A DNA stretch of 25,759 nucleotides from a virus. The stretch's first letter is position 1. Each line of letters begins with the position of its first letter. The position numbers were made by a program, and so were the translations under genes. Where the stretch lies: the IMG/VR virus record IMGVR_UViG_3300033273_000465, positions 1-25,759 of that record, one strand, 5' to 3'. This document shows, piece after piece, positions 6,525 through 14,183 of this stretch. The notes under the pieces were generated by a model. The model was not told the DNA's origin. It saw nothing but the letters and a program-made list of their open reading frames with translations, and made no database searches.

Positions 6525-9061
6525 TATGTTTCACTCCATTTTGAGCCATCCCAGTATGAGAATCCATAATCGTTATCGCTTGTGACTTCGGTATCGAATA
6601 AAGTTCCCAATGAGCTAGCAGTTAGTCTTTCAAATATCTGAGTCTGAGTTACAGTTGCAATCGTTGTCAGATGATCCGTTGTAATTGTTGTAAGTGTTGA
6701 CTTACTTGTGTTAAATGTTGTAGTAGTTGTGACCGTGGTGTTAAATGTAGTTGTAATTGTTGTGTTAAATGTTGTAGTTGTACCAAACCCTGTAGTAGTA
6801 GTTAGTGTTGTATTAAATGTTGTAGTTGTAGTTAAAGTTGTTTCAGTTTGTAAAGTTGTATTAAATGTAGAAACAGTATCTCTAGTTGTTTCAGTTGTTT
6901 CAGTAGTATTGAAAGTTGTAACAGTATCTCTAGTTGTAAGAGTTGATCTATCTGTATCAAATGTTGTTGTTCTATTTGTTTCGAATGTTGTAGTTGTACT
7001 TCTACTTGTCCCTGTTTGTCTAGAACTTGCATTTGATGTCTCAAAAGCAGTTTCAAATGTTGTTGTTCTTGAAGTTGATGTATTTGCTGCAAATTGTGTA
7101 GCAGTAGATACTGAAGTATTTGTACTTCTTGAAGTATTTGTATTAGCGTCAAATAAAGTAGTAGTTGATACTGAAGTATTTGTACTTCTTGTTGTACTTA
7201 CAGAAGTATTTGTTGATTTAGTTGTATTTGTATTAACTTCCCATAAAGTAATAGTTGATACTGAAGTATTTGTATTTCTTGTTGTACTTACAGAAGTATT
7301 TGTTGATCTTGAAGTATTTGTATCAACTGCAAATGTTGTGGTTGCTCCAAATTGAGTTACAAATGAAGTTGAGTTTGTAAATGCAGTATTTGCTCCAAAT
7401 TGAGTTACAAATGAAGTTGAGTTTGTAAATGCAGTATTTACTCCAAATGTAGTTACAAATGAAGTTGAGTTTGTAAATCCTGTACCTACAGAAGTATTTG
7501 TACCTCTTGAAGTTGATGTATTATCAACATAATAAGTTGTTCTACTTGTATTTGTAGCGTTTGTGAATCCTGTATTATCAACATAATAAGTTGTTCTACT
7601 TGTATTTGTAGAGTTTGTAAATCCTGTATTGTTTGTAAATCCTGTGTTATATGAAGTACTTCTTGTTGTTGATCTTGAAGTATTTGTATTTCTAGAAGTA
7701 TTTGTGTTTACTGCAGGTAGTCCTGTATTTCTGGTTGTATTTCTGCTTGTATTTGTATTTGTCGATTCTGTATAAAATACAAAAGTAGTTCCCTGCTCAT
7801 CACAAAAACTTGCTTCATGTACTGCGTAAACAGTTAAGTTAGTAAATGAAGTTGTAAACGAGGTAGACCTTGATGTGTTTGTAGAGTTTGTAAATCCAGT
7901 AGAGTTTGTAAATCCTGTATTATAAGCAGTATTTCTTGTTGTTGATCTAGAAGTATTTGTTGATCTTGAAGTATTTGTGTTTACTGCAGGTAGTCCTGTA
8001 TTTCTAGCTGTATTTGTTGATCTAGATGTATTTGTGTTTACTGCATCTAGTCCTGTATTTCTAGCAGTATTTGTAGAGTTTGTAAATGATGTGTTTACAC
8101 CAAATGTAGTTGTTCTAGTTGTATTTGTATTTCTTGTTGTACTTACGGAAGTATTTGTACCTCTTGAAGTATTTGTATTTCTTGTTGTACTTACGGAAGT
8201 ATTTGTACCTCTTGAAGTATTTGTAGAGTTTGTGAATCCTGTATTTGCAGCAAAGGTAGTAACAAATGAGGTACTAGCGCTAAATGCAGTTACTGTAGCT
8301 CTAGTTGTATTCGTAGAGTTTGTGAATCCTGTATTTGCAGCAAAGGTAGTAACAAATGAGGTACTAGCGCTAAATGCAGTTACTGTAGCTCTAGTTGTAT
8401 TCGTAGAGTTTGTAAATGCTGTAGACGCCGAAAATGCAGTTACTGTAGCTCTACTTGTATTTGTACTGTTTGTAAAGCCTGTACTTCTAGATGTTTCAAT
8501 TACTGTGTCATAATAAGTTGTATAAGCTGTAGTTGTATCATAAGCAGTAGTAGTTTCTCTAGTTGTATTATATGTTGTTGTTCTACTTGTCTCAAAAGTT
8601 GTTGTTGTTGTAAACTCTGTTGTAGTTGTAAGAGTTGTATTAAATGTAGTTACTGTACCAAATCCAGTTGTTGTTGTAATTGTTGTATTAAATGTAGTTG
8701 TAGTTAAGAAAGTGGTAACTGTACTTTGAGTAGTATTAAAAGTTGTAACAGTTTCTCTAGTTGTTTCTGTAGTTCTACTTGTATTGTATGTAGAAACTCT
8801 AGAAGTATTAAATGTAGAGATAGTATCTCTGGTAGTATTAAAAATTGTTGTTGTATTGAAAGATGTTTCTTGTGTACCAGAAATATAGGTAGTTTGAGTA
8901 TTAGTATTTCTATCAGTGACATAAACGATTTCAAATGGCCCTGCTAGAGCGCCATTATCATTTACATATACTTCATTAACACGACGAAGTGTTCCGCTAT
9001 CATTGATAGCAAGAAAGTCGATATTACGAAGAGTACCGCTGTCATTGATATATATTGCCAT
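6524..9061 (-). CDS. Giant Thr/Asn/Ser-rich repeat protein, putative tail fibre or virion appendage
   Basis: An 845-aa protein. Residues 1-46 hold three degenerate copies of a YINDSGTLRxI unit, which I recall from marine phage virion proteins. The rest is low-complexity repeats about two-fifths Thr in places. They include TTFNTT-type blocks (about 68-190 and 690-786), 30-residue blocks with FTNSTNTSRATVTAFSAS (about 195-280), 16-residue NTNTSRGTNTSVSTTR blocks, and 16-residue FTNSTSFVTQFGANTA blocks (about 526-575). By hand count there are about 60 N-x-S/T sequons. Breaks in the pattern are a unique segment at about 405-432 containing His and Cys, and a non-repetitive C-terminus (about 808-845, ending DGSKWSET). 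The composition and position among fibre genes suggest an extended beta-rich fibre. Function and receptor are unknown. Confidence 0.85.
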   Translation of the reverse strand: MAIYINDSGTLRNIDFLAINDSGTLRRVNEVYVNDNGALAGPFEIVYVTDRNTNTQTTYISGTQETSFNTTTIFNTTRDTISTFNTSRVSTYNTSRTTETTRETVTTFNTTQSTVTTFLTTTTFNTTITTTTGFGTVTTFNTTLTTTTEFTTTTTFETSRTTTYNTTRETTTAYDTTTAYTTYYDTVIETSRSTGFTNSTNTSRATVTAFSASTAFTNSTNTTRATVTAFSASTSFVTTFAANTGFTNSTNTTRATVTAFSASTSFVTTFAANTGFTNSTNTSRGTNTSVSTTRNTNTSRGTNTSVSTTRNTNTTRTTTFGVNTSFTNSTNTARNTGLDAVNTNTSRSTNTARNTGLPAVNTNTSRSTNTSRSTTRNTAYNTGFTNSTGFTNSTNTSRSTSFTTSFTNLTVYAVHEASFCDEQGTTFVFYTESTNTNTSRNTTRNTGLPAVNTNTSRNTNTSRSTTRSTSYNTGFTNNTGFTNSTNTSRTTYYVDNTGFTNATNTSRTTYYVDNTSTSRGTNTSVGTGFTNSTSFVTTFGVNTAFTNSTSFVTQFGANTAFTNSTSFVTQFGATTTFAVDTNTSRSTNTSVSTTRNTNTSVSTITLWEVNTNTTKSTNTSVSTTRSTNTSVSTTTLFDANTNTSRSTNTSVSTATQFAANTSTSRTTTFETAFETSNASSRQTGTSRSTTTTFETNRTTTFDTDRSTLTTRDTVTTFNTTETTETTRDTVSTFNTTLQTETTLTTTTTFNTTLTTTTGFGTTTTFNTTITTTFNTTVTTTTTFNTSKSTLTTITTDHLTTIATVTQTQIFERLTASSLGTLFDTEVTSDNDYGFSYWDGSKWSET
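7344..7487 (-). repeat. 48-bp tandem repeat (two identical copies plus one diverged) in the 845-aa gene
   Basis: Copies at 7344-7391 and 7392-7439 are identical. A third, diverged copy occupies 7440-7487. Each encodes a 16-residue unit of the FTNSTSFVT type, so copy-number changes would keep the frame. Confidence 0.88.
7518..7625 (-). repeat. 54-bp near-identical direct repeat in the 845-aa gene
   Basis: A 54-base unit beginning GTATTATCAACATAATAAG starts at 7518 and again at 7572, with only a few differences towards the 3' end. It encodes an 18-residue unit of the TNTSRTTYYVDNTGF type, so unit gain or loss stays in frame. Confidence 0.8.
8121..8216 (-). repeat. 48-bp perfect tandem duplication in the 845-aa gene
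   Basis: Bases 8121-8168 and 8169-8216 are identical. Each encodes the 16-residue block TSRGTNTSVSTTRNTN (circularly permuted). Perfect identity in a region where neighbouring repeats have diverged indicates a recent duplication or ongoing homogenisation. Confidence 0.9.
8223..8402 (-). repeat. 90-bp perfect tandem duplication in the 845-aa gene
   Basis: Bases 8223-8312 and 8313-8402 are identical over 90 positions and encode two 30-residue blocks containing TRATVTAFSAS and SFVTTFAAN. A shorter, diverged third copy follows from 8403. Like the 48-bp pair next to it, this looks like a recent in-frame duplication. Confidence 0.92.
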
Positions 9062-9064
9062 ATC

Positions 9065-9289
9065 TTAACTCGAATACACAAACCATATATGACCACTACT
9101 AGTGCTACCTACGCTTACTGGCGCAGTGGTAGTGATAGTATAAGGAAGTCGAGAAGAAGAAATTGTTCCACTATCGATCTTATCGGCAGAGATAGTTACA
9201 CTCGCCATTCCTCTACTTGAATCAATACTCTCTGTTCCATCTACGGATAGACCAGCGTCTTCGATGTTAAAGTTTAGTTTCTGTCCCAT
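9065..9289 (-). CDS. Small fibre-associated protein, 74 aa
   Basis: The protein carries an ISADKIDSGTISSSRLP segment (about residues 33-49), the same I-x-x-x-K-I-x-S-G-T-I pattern found in many phage tail fibres. It ends GHIWFVYSS, a C-terminal form I recall from fibre tips in marine phages (GDIWFVY). It sits 1 base after the 916-aa fibre stop and 3 bases before the 845-aa repeat protein start, in one transcription unit. It may be a stand-alone fibre tip or a connector between the two large proteins. No enzymatic motif is seen, and the role is inferred from motifs and position. Confidence 0.75.
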   Translation of the reverse strand: MGQKLNFNIEDAGLSVDGTESIDSSRGMASVTISADKIDSGTISSSRLPYTITTTAPVSVGSTSSGHIWFVYSS

Positions 9290-9290
9290 A

Positions 9291-12041
9291 TTATACCTCT
9301 ATTGTTGTTCTAATAAACTTGTAACTCATTGTATCAGTTGTCTCTGGAGTTACTAATAATCTTATATTCCCTGCATTTACATCTGCGTCAAATGTTGCCT
9401 GTGCAACATTATCAAATATAGAAGCGTACTGTGTTAGGTAAACTGTTGTACCATCATGGAATAATAATATCTCTAATACTTGATAATCACCATCAGTTGA
9501 GTTATGAACTTGTACTATATATTTAGCAGTTCTAAATGTAGCTGCTGCAAAAGAGTCCAATGCAAATTGTGTTGTTGAAGATGAACTTCCTGTACCTACA
9601 TCCATACCAGCTACTTCATCTATGTGAAGTTTCTGAACTGGTGCTGAATCTTGAATACCTAGTTTCTGAATATTTGTAATATCAGAAGTATCATCACCTA
9701 AGTTTACATTTCCTGAGAAAGTAACTGTACCAGACATTGTTTTGCCTGATAATCCAGCACTTGATAATTGTGTAGAAGTTACAGCATTTCCTGCTATTTC
9801 ACTTGAACCCACAGCGTTTGCTGCTATTTCACTTGACCCAACAGCATTGCCTGCTATCTTAGTGGCTGTTACTGCATTTGCTTGGATTTTTGCTTCTATG
9901 ACTGAATCTGTTGCTAAATGAATTGCATCAATAGAACCTGTTACTAATTCTGCTGAGTCTACTGAGTTTGCTGCTAATAAATCTGCTGTGATTAATCCAC
10001 TTGTAATAAAGTTTACACTATTAATAGCATTATCTGCAATATGTACAGAAGTGACTGCATCTGTTGCAAGTTCACTTGCTGTGATAGTGTTAAGAGCAAT
10101 TTTTGCTGAAGTAACAGCATTATCTGCAATATGAATTGCATCAATAGAACCTGTTACTAATTCTGCACTATCTACTGAGTTATCTGCAAGTTCTGATGAG
10201 CCTACTGCTCCTATTGCGATTTGTGTTGCTGTTACAGAGTTTCCTGCTAGTTCAGAAGCTGTAACTGCGTTTGCTACAATAGCTGCCGAGCCTACAGAAT
10301 CTGTTGCTATTTTATTTGTTGTTACTGCATTATCTGCAATATGATTTGCATCAATAGAGCCTGTTACTAATTCTGCACTATCTACAGTATTTGCAGCAAG
10401 TGATGTTGAAAGAGCAACTGCGCCTGTTCCATCAAAGTTTACACCTGAAGCTGTTACATCTCCTGTCAAAGAAAATGCTCTTGCGGTTTCTAAAGCTGTA
10501 GCTGTATCTGCATTACCTGTTAAGTTACCAGTAACATCACCTTCTACATTTACTACAACTGTTCCAGTTGTTACAGTTAAGTCTCCTGTTGAAGCACCTG
10601 TAAATGTACCTGTACCCATAGTAAACTTATCAACACTTTCATCAAATCCAATAAACGCATTATTTGAATCGCCTCTTTCTATGACGATACCTGCATCATT
10701 TGATGGAGTTCCTGTTGTTCCTGTACCGAGTTCCATTAATGGGTCGGCAATTGTTGTTGTAGTTGAGTTAACTGTTGTAGTTGTTCCGTTCACAGTTAAG
10801 TTTCCAGATAATGTTACATTACCTGAGAATGTTTGCCCACTCAATGCATCTGAAGCTAGTTCACTTGTGCTTACAGCATTTGCTGCTATTTGTGTAGCTG
10901 TTACTGCATTTCCAGCAATGCTTTCTGCTGTTACATTATTTGCAGTAATTTTAGCAGTAGTTATTGAATTATCTGCTAAGTCTGCGGTTACGATTGTTCC
11001 ACTTACTATTTTTGCGGAAGTTACAGAATTAGCTGCTAATTTGCCTTCGGTTACTTGTAAGTCTCCAATATGAATAGTATCTATACTACCTGTTACTAAT
11101 TCTGCGCTATCTACTGAGTTAGCGGCTATTTTGTCTGCTGTCACAGAATCTGTTGCTAAATGTATTGCATCTATTGAGCCACTTACTAATTCTGCACTAT
11201 CTACTGAGTTTGATGCTAATTCATCTGCTGTAACTACAGCTGTTCCTATATGTCGAGCTTGAATACTATTTGATGCTATCTTTGTTCCATCTACTGCGTT
11301 ATCTGCAATATTTCCTGTTGCAATAGTATTTGCTGCTATTTTTGCTGAAGTTACTTGGGCAGCTCCTAAATGTTCTGTATCAATTGCTCCTGCCGCTATA
11401 TGTTCTGAATCTATAGAGTCATCTGCAATTTTTGTGCCATCTACTGCATCAGCAGCTATTTTTCCTGTTGTTACTTGTAAGTCTCCAATATGAATAGTAT
11501 CTATACTACCACTAACAAGTTCTGCTGAATCTATTGAGTTATTTGCTATGTGATCTGAAGTAATTATTGCACTTAATCCACCAGGCAAATGAATTGCTCC
11601 GATAGAGTTTTGTGCTAATTCTGATGCACCAACTGCATTTGCTGCTATTTCTGTGCTACCAATTGAGTTAGAAGCTATTTCAGCTGAAGTGACTGCGTTT
11701 GCTGCTATCTTCGCTGTTGTAACTTGTCCTGAACCGATATGAATTGTATCAATTGATCCGCTTACTAATTCACTGGAATCAACTGAGTTTGCAGCTAGAG
11801 CTGCTGAATCTATTGAGTTATCTGCTACTGCTGTAATAGCAGATGCTTGTAACTGTGCTGTACCAACTGAATTGGTTGCTAATTCTGATGAGCCAACAGC
11901 ATTTGCGGCAATTTCTGAACTACCAACAGCATTTGCTGCTATCTCACTTGCAGTAATGGAATTACTTACAATTTCCGTAGTTCCAACTGCATTTGCCTCT
12001 AATACAGAGACTAAAGCGTTTTGTTTACCTATGAGTGCCAT
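9291..12041 (-). CDS. Large repeat-type tail fibre / virion structural protein
   Basis: A 916-aa protein. Residues 1 to about 400 and about 545-765 are arrays of 9-11-residue units of the form (A/D)NxVxSxEIA, with a common compound unit NSVDSAELVTGSIDxIHI. Between them (about 400-545) lies a beta-rich module with SGNVTLSGNLTVNG, TTTVNSTTTTIADP and GNLTGNADTATALETAR motifs, a module common in cyanophage and marine phage fibres. The C-terminal domain (about 765-916) includes VQKLHIDE and a compact beta-rich region with AKYIVQVHNS, GNIRLLVTPE and FIRTTIEV, resembling C-terminal domains of such virion proteins. The start shares a base with the upstream stop (TAATG). It probably forms an elongated trimeric fibre. 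The receptor-binding part cannot be located with certainty. Confidence 0.88.
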   Translation of the reverse strand: MALIGKQNALVSVLEANAVGTTEIVSNSITASEIAANAVGSSEIAANAVGSSELATNSVGTAQLQASAITAVADNSIDSAALAANSVDSSELVSGSIDTIHIGSGQVTTAKIAANAVTSAEIASNSIGSTEIAANAVGASELAQNSIGAIHLPGGLSAIITSDHIANNSIDSAELVSGSIDTIHIGDLQVTTGKIAADAVDGTKIADDSIDSEHIAAGAIDTEHLGAAQVTSAKIAANTIATGNIADNAVDGTKIASNSIQARHIGTAVVTADELASNSVDSAELVSGSIDAIHLATDSVTADKIAANSVDSAELVTGSIDTIHIGDLQVTEGKLAANSVTSAKIVSGTIVTADLADNSITTAKITANNVTAESIAGNAVTATQIAANAVSTSELASDALSGQTFSGNVTLSGNLTVNGTTTTVNSTTTTIADPLMELGTGTTGTPSNDAGIVIERGDSNNAFIGFDESVDKFTMGTGTFTGASTGDLTVTTGTVVVNVEGDVTGNLTGNADTATALETARAFSLTGDVTASGVNFDGTGAVALSTSLAANTVDSAELVTGSIDANHIADNAVTTNKIATDSVGSAAIVANAVTASELAGNSVTATQIAIGAVGSSELADNSVDSAELVTGSIDAIHIADNAVTSAKIALNTITASELATDAVTSVHIADNAINSVNFITSGLITADLLAANSVDSAELVTGSIDAIHLATDSVIEAKIQANAVTATKIAGNAVGSSEIAANAVGSSEIAGNAVTSTQLSSAGLSGKTMSGTVTFSGNVNLGDDTSDITNIQKLGIQDSAPVQKLHIDEVAGMDVGTGSSSSTTQFALDSFAAATFRTAKYIVQVHNSTDGDYQVLEILLFHDGTTVYLTQYASIFDNVAQATFDADVNAGNIRLLVTPETTDTMSYKFIRTTIEV

Positions 12042-12373
12042 TATGTTTGCTCCAAATATGACAGAGTCACATCGATACTATCGACTACATTACTCTGTAC
12101 CTTGATTGCATCGCCAGCCTCTAATACTACTTTGGCATCGCCACCAACCACAGCTATTGTTGTTCCACTTGGTATAGGAGCTCTTGAAGTTAACCCTACA
12201 TGATTTCCAGAGCTACTGTCATAAAACTCTACATTTGCCTCTACTGAACCACCACTTTGATTACATAAATATAATCCAATTATTGTTGCAGTGGTAGAAA
12301 CTGGGCAAGTATAAACCGTCTGCAAAGATGTATTTGCATTTGGTAAAGTTGCTGTTTTAAATGATGATGCCAT
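12041..12373 (-). CDS. Virion structural protein, beta-sandwich type, 110 aa
   Basis: The pattern is a beta-rich domain: a YTCPVSTTATIIGLYLCN region, then IPSGTTIAVVGGDAKVVL, and EAGDAIKVQSN before a final strand ending LSYLEQT. This matches small structural proteins I recall from many marine phages, with PxGTTATVIGL and VLEAGDAIKV blocks. They are usually annotated only as tail or virion proteins. It sits between an Mtd-N-like anchor protein (4 bases upstream) and the 916-aa fibre (one-base overlap), which points to a fibre or baseplate decoration role. The exact position in the particle is unknown. Confidence 0.78.
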   Translation of the reverse strand: MASSFKTATLPNANTSLQTVYTCPVSTTATIIGLYLCNQSGGSVEANVEFYDSSSGNHVGLTSRAPIPSGTTIAVVGGDAKVVLEAGDAIKVQSNVVDSIDVTLSYLEQT

Positions 12374-12377
12374 ATTA

Positions 12378-12581
12378 TTATCCTAGTGCGATGGCAAGTG
12401 CTAGTACATCTTCTTCAGTCTGTCCTCCTGTCGAGCCAACCTCTACTATACTACCATTTGCTGCTTTTGTATAAATCTTTCCGTCTGCTACATTCATAGC
12501 GATTTCATGTGTTTGCAAGTCTTCAGACGCTGGTACTGAACCGCTAGTTTCTGACCTCTTTGGCTTAATCACATGCGCCAT
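12378..12581 (-). CDS. Stand-alone Mtd-N-like fibre anchor domain, 67 aa
   Basis: The sequence follows the pattern of the N-terminal anchoring domain of major tropism determinant and related fibre proteins: basic strand IKPKRSETSG, then VPASEDLQTHEIAMNVADGKIYTK, and a final G-x-I-V-E-V-G. The 526-aa fibre directly upstream begins with the same pattern. Here only the anchor plus a short acidic tail (EEDVLALAIALG) is present, with no distal fibre. It may attach another fibre polypeptide, such as the 110- or 916-aa protein encoded next, to the tail. It might instead be a remnant of a longer fibre. Spacing is 1 base from the upstream gene and 4 bases to the next one. Confidence 0.75.
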   Translation of the reverse strand: MAHVIKPKRSETSGSVPASEDLQTHEIAMNVADGKIYTKAANGSIVEVGSTGGQTEEDVLALAIALG

Positions 12582-12582
12582 A

Positions 12583-14163
12583 TTAGAATGTACCTCCGTC
12601 TAATGTATTTGTCCAAGTTATTGTTCCGTTATTGCCAACTTGTAGTACTTGTCCTACTGAGTTGGTTGAGTCATATGCTCCGATAGCTAATCTAGTGTAT
12701 GAGCCACCGCCATTTGCTCCATAGAGTAAATCGCCTTCTGAAACTGAGCCGATACCTTTAATTCTTAATGTGTCTGAGTTGATTTCAATTGTTGCGTCAT
12801 CTACATTAACTGAAAGTGTGTTTCCTGATTTTGCTAAACCGTCTCCTGCAGTAACACTACCAGCTCCTGAGAACTGTGTAAATACTAAGTTATCTGTACC
12901 AAGTGTTGCAGAACCTGTTACGCTAGTTAATACAAAACCATTATCAGCATTAGTATCACCAGCTTCAACAAATGTAAATAATCCGCCAGTTACATCTGCA
13001 CTTGAATTAGCATCACCTGTTCTAGTAAGTACAAATGCTGTTGAAGCATCACCAACAGTTGTTACAGAGTAAATACCGTTTTCAGTTGATGTTGATTGGT
13101 CTTTAACAAGTACTCTATCTCCTGAAGATAATGAAACATTATCAACTGAGATTGCACCATTAGAATCGGCAGTAAGAGTTGCGCCATCGCCACTTGTTCC
13201 ATTATCATAAGTTGCAGATAAATCAGCAGTAGTTGCTACTTTAACTGAATCTTTGATATCAAGTGCTTGTTTTACGCTATCTACATATGCTTTTGTTGTT
13301 GCGTCTGTTGATTGGCTAGGAGTACCTATATTTCGTACTCTATTACCACCCATATCAATGGTATTAGTTGAAGCGACATTAAATCCTGCGCTAAAGTCAA
13401 CTGTATTTCCAAATGTTGAGTTACCACTGATAGTTATTGTGTCTGTAGAAGCATTTCCTAAAGTTACAGCACCGTTTGCTGTTAATGCTCCTGTTATACC
13501 TACAGTAGATGAGAAAGTTGCAGCATTAGTTACTCCTAATGTACCTGAAATGCTAGTATTACCTTCTCCTGATGAAACTGTAAACTTATCTGTGTTTACA
13601 GTAATATTTCCAACAACTCCTAAGTTACTTCCAATATTTGCTGTACTTGTTACCTCTAAAGTTCCGCCTGTATTTAGAGACATAGTACCCACATTAATGG
13701 ATTCTGAGCCGTTAGTTGTAATAAATGTTAAATAAGGAGTTGTACCTTCCTTAATTACAAAAGATGCTGCTTCATTGTCAGCAATTAATAAATCTGTGGC
13801 TTGTGCATCTACATCGATACTGCCTCCATGTGTAATCACTAAGTTTGCAGTTGGTGCGATATTTAAATCACCAGATGATGTAGAAATAGTATCTGAAGAT
13901 CCAGTTAAAACTATATTACCAGTCTTTAGCTGGTCTACTTTACTAGAAGCATCTACAACAATTGCAGAACTTGCGGTAAGTGTACCAGCAGTGTGATCCA
14001 ACATAGCGACATATAAGTCACCACCTATGGTTGTAACTGTTCCATCACTTGGAGCTCCAATAAATAGCTTCTGCGAATTAGAAGAATACGCTAATTCACC
14101 AGCACTTAGTGAAGTTGGCGAGGCGGAACTGCTACTTCTTTTAATTTTAATCGTTTGTGCCAT
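12583..14163 (-). CDS. Tail fibre protein with Mtd-N-like anchor, 526 aa
   Basis: Residues 1-48 form an anchor domain (IKIKRSSSS, AGELAYSSNSQKLFIG, TVTTIGG) like the separate 67-aa protein downstream. Residues 50 to about 285 are beta-rich repeats with TLGVTNAATFSSTV and LTANGAVTLGN motifs. TDATTKAYVDSV at about 287-298 is a hallmark of phage fibre shafts. It is followed by an DIKDSVKVATTADL domain with DRVLVKDQ and NGIYSVTTVGDAS blocks, as in many lambdoid and cyanophage fibres. The C-terminus ends TLDGGTF, echoed by the IDAGAF end of the 125-aa protein upstream. It is the second large fibre-type gene of the cassette. The binding target is unknown. Confidence 0.9.
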   Translation of the reverse strand: MAQTIKIKRSSSSASPTSLSAGELAYSSNSQKLFIGAPSDGTVTTIGGDLYVAMLDHTAGTLTASSAIVVDASSKVDQLKTGNIVLTGSSDTISTSSGDLNIAPTANLVITHGGSIDVDAQATDLLIADNEAASFVIKEGTTPYLTFITTNGSESINVGTMSLNTGGTLEVTSTANIGSNLGVVGNITVNTDKFTVSSGEGNTSISGTLGVTNAATFSSTVGITGALTANGAVTLGNASTDTITISGNSTFGNTVDFSAGFNVASTNTIDMGGNRVRNIGTPSQSTDATTKAYVDSVKQALDIKDSVKVATTADLSATYDNGTSGDGATLTADSNGAISVDNVSLSSGDRVLVKDQSTSTENGIYSVTTVGDASTAFVLTRTGDANSSADVTGGLFTFVEAGDTNADNGFVLTSVTGSATLGTDNLVFTQFSGAGSVTAGDGLAKSGNTLSVNVDDATIEINSDTLRIKGIGSVSEGDLLYGANGGGSYTRLAIGAYDSTNSVGQVLQVGNNGTITWTNTLDGGTF

Positions 14164-14183
14164 GTTATATTCCTATTGAGCTA

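Noticed and set aside
6708-7355. Long plus-strand frame (215 aa, Val-rich) opposite the 845-aa gene
   Set aside because: Its Val/Leu repeats are the mirror of ACT/ACA/AAC Thr/Asn codons on the minus strand. The minus frame has a proper start, fits the overlap chain and has recognisable repeat motifs. The same holds for the frames at 7977-8513 and 8726-8947.
6524-9061. CRISPR array or non-coding satellite in the repeat-dense region
   Set aside because: The repeats are contiguous, multiples of three bases, without spacers, and keep an open 845-codon frame.
10681-13735. Several plus-strand frames of 60-160 aa opposite the fibre genes
   Set aside because: They are shadows of Ala/Ser/Thr-rich minus-strand coding regions, with no fitting ribosome sites and no known motifs.
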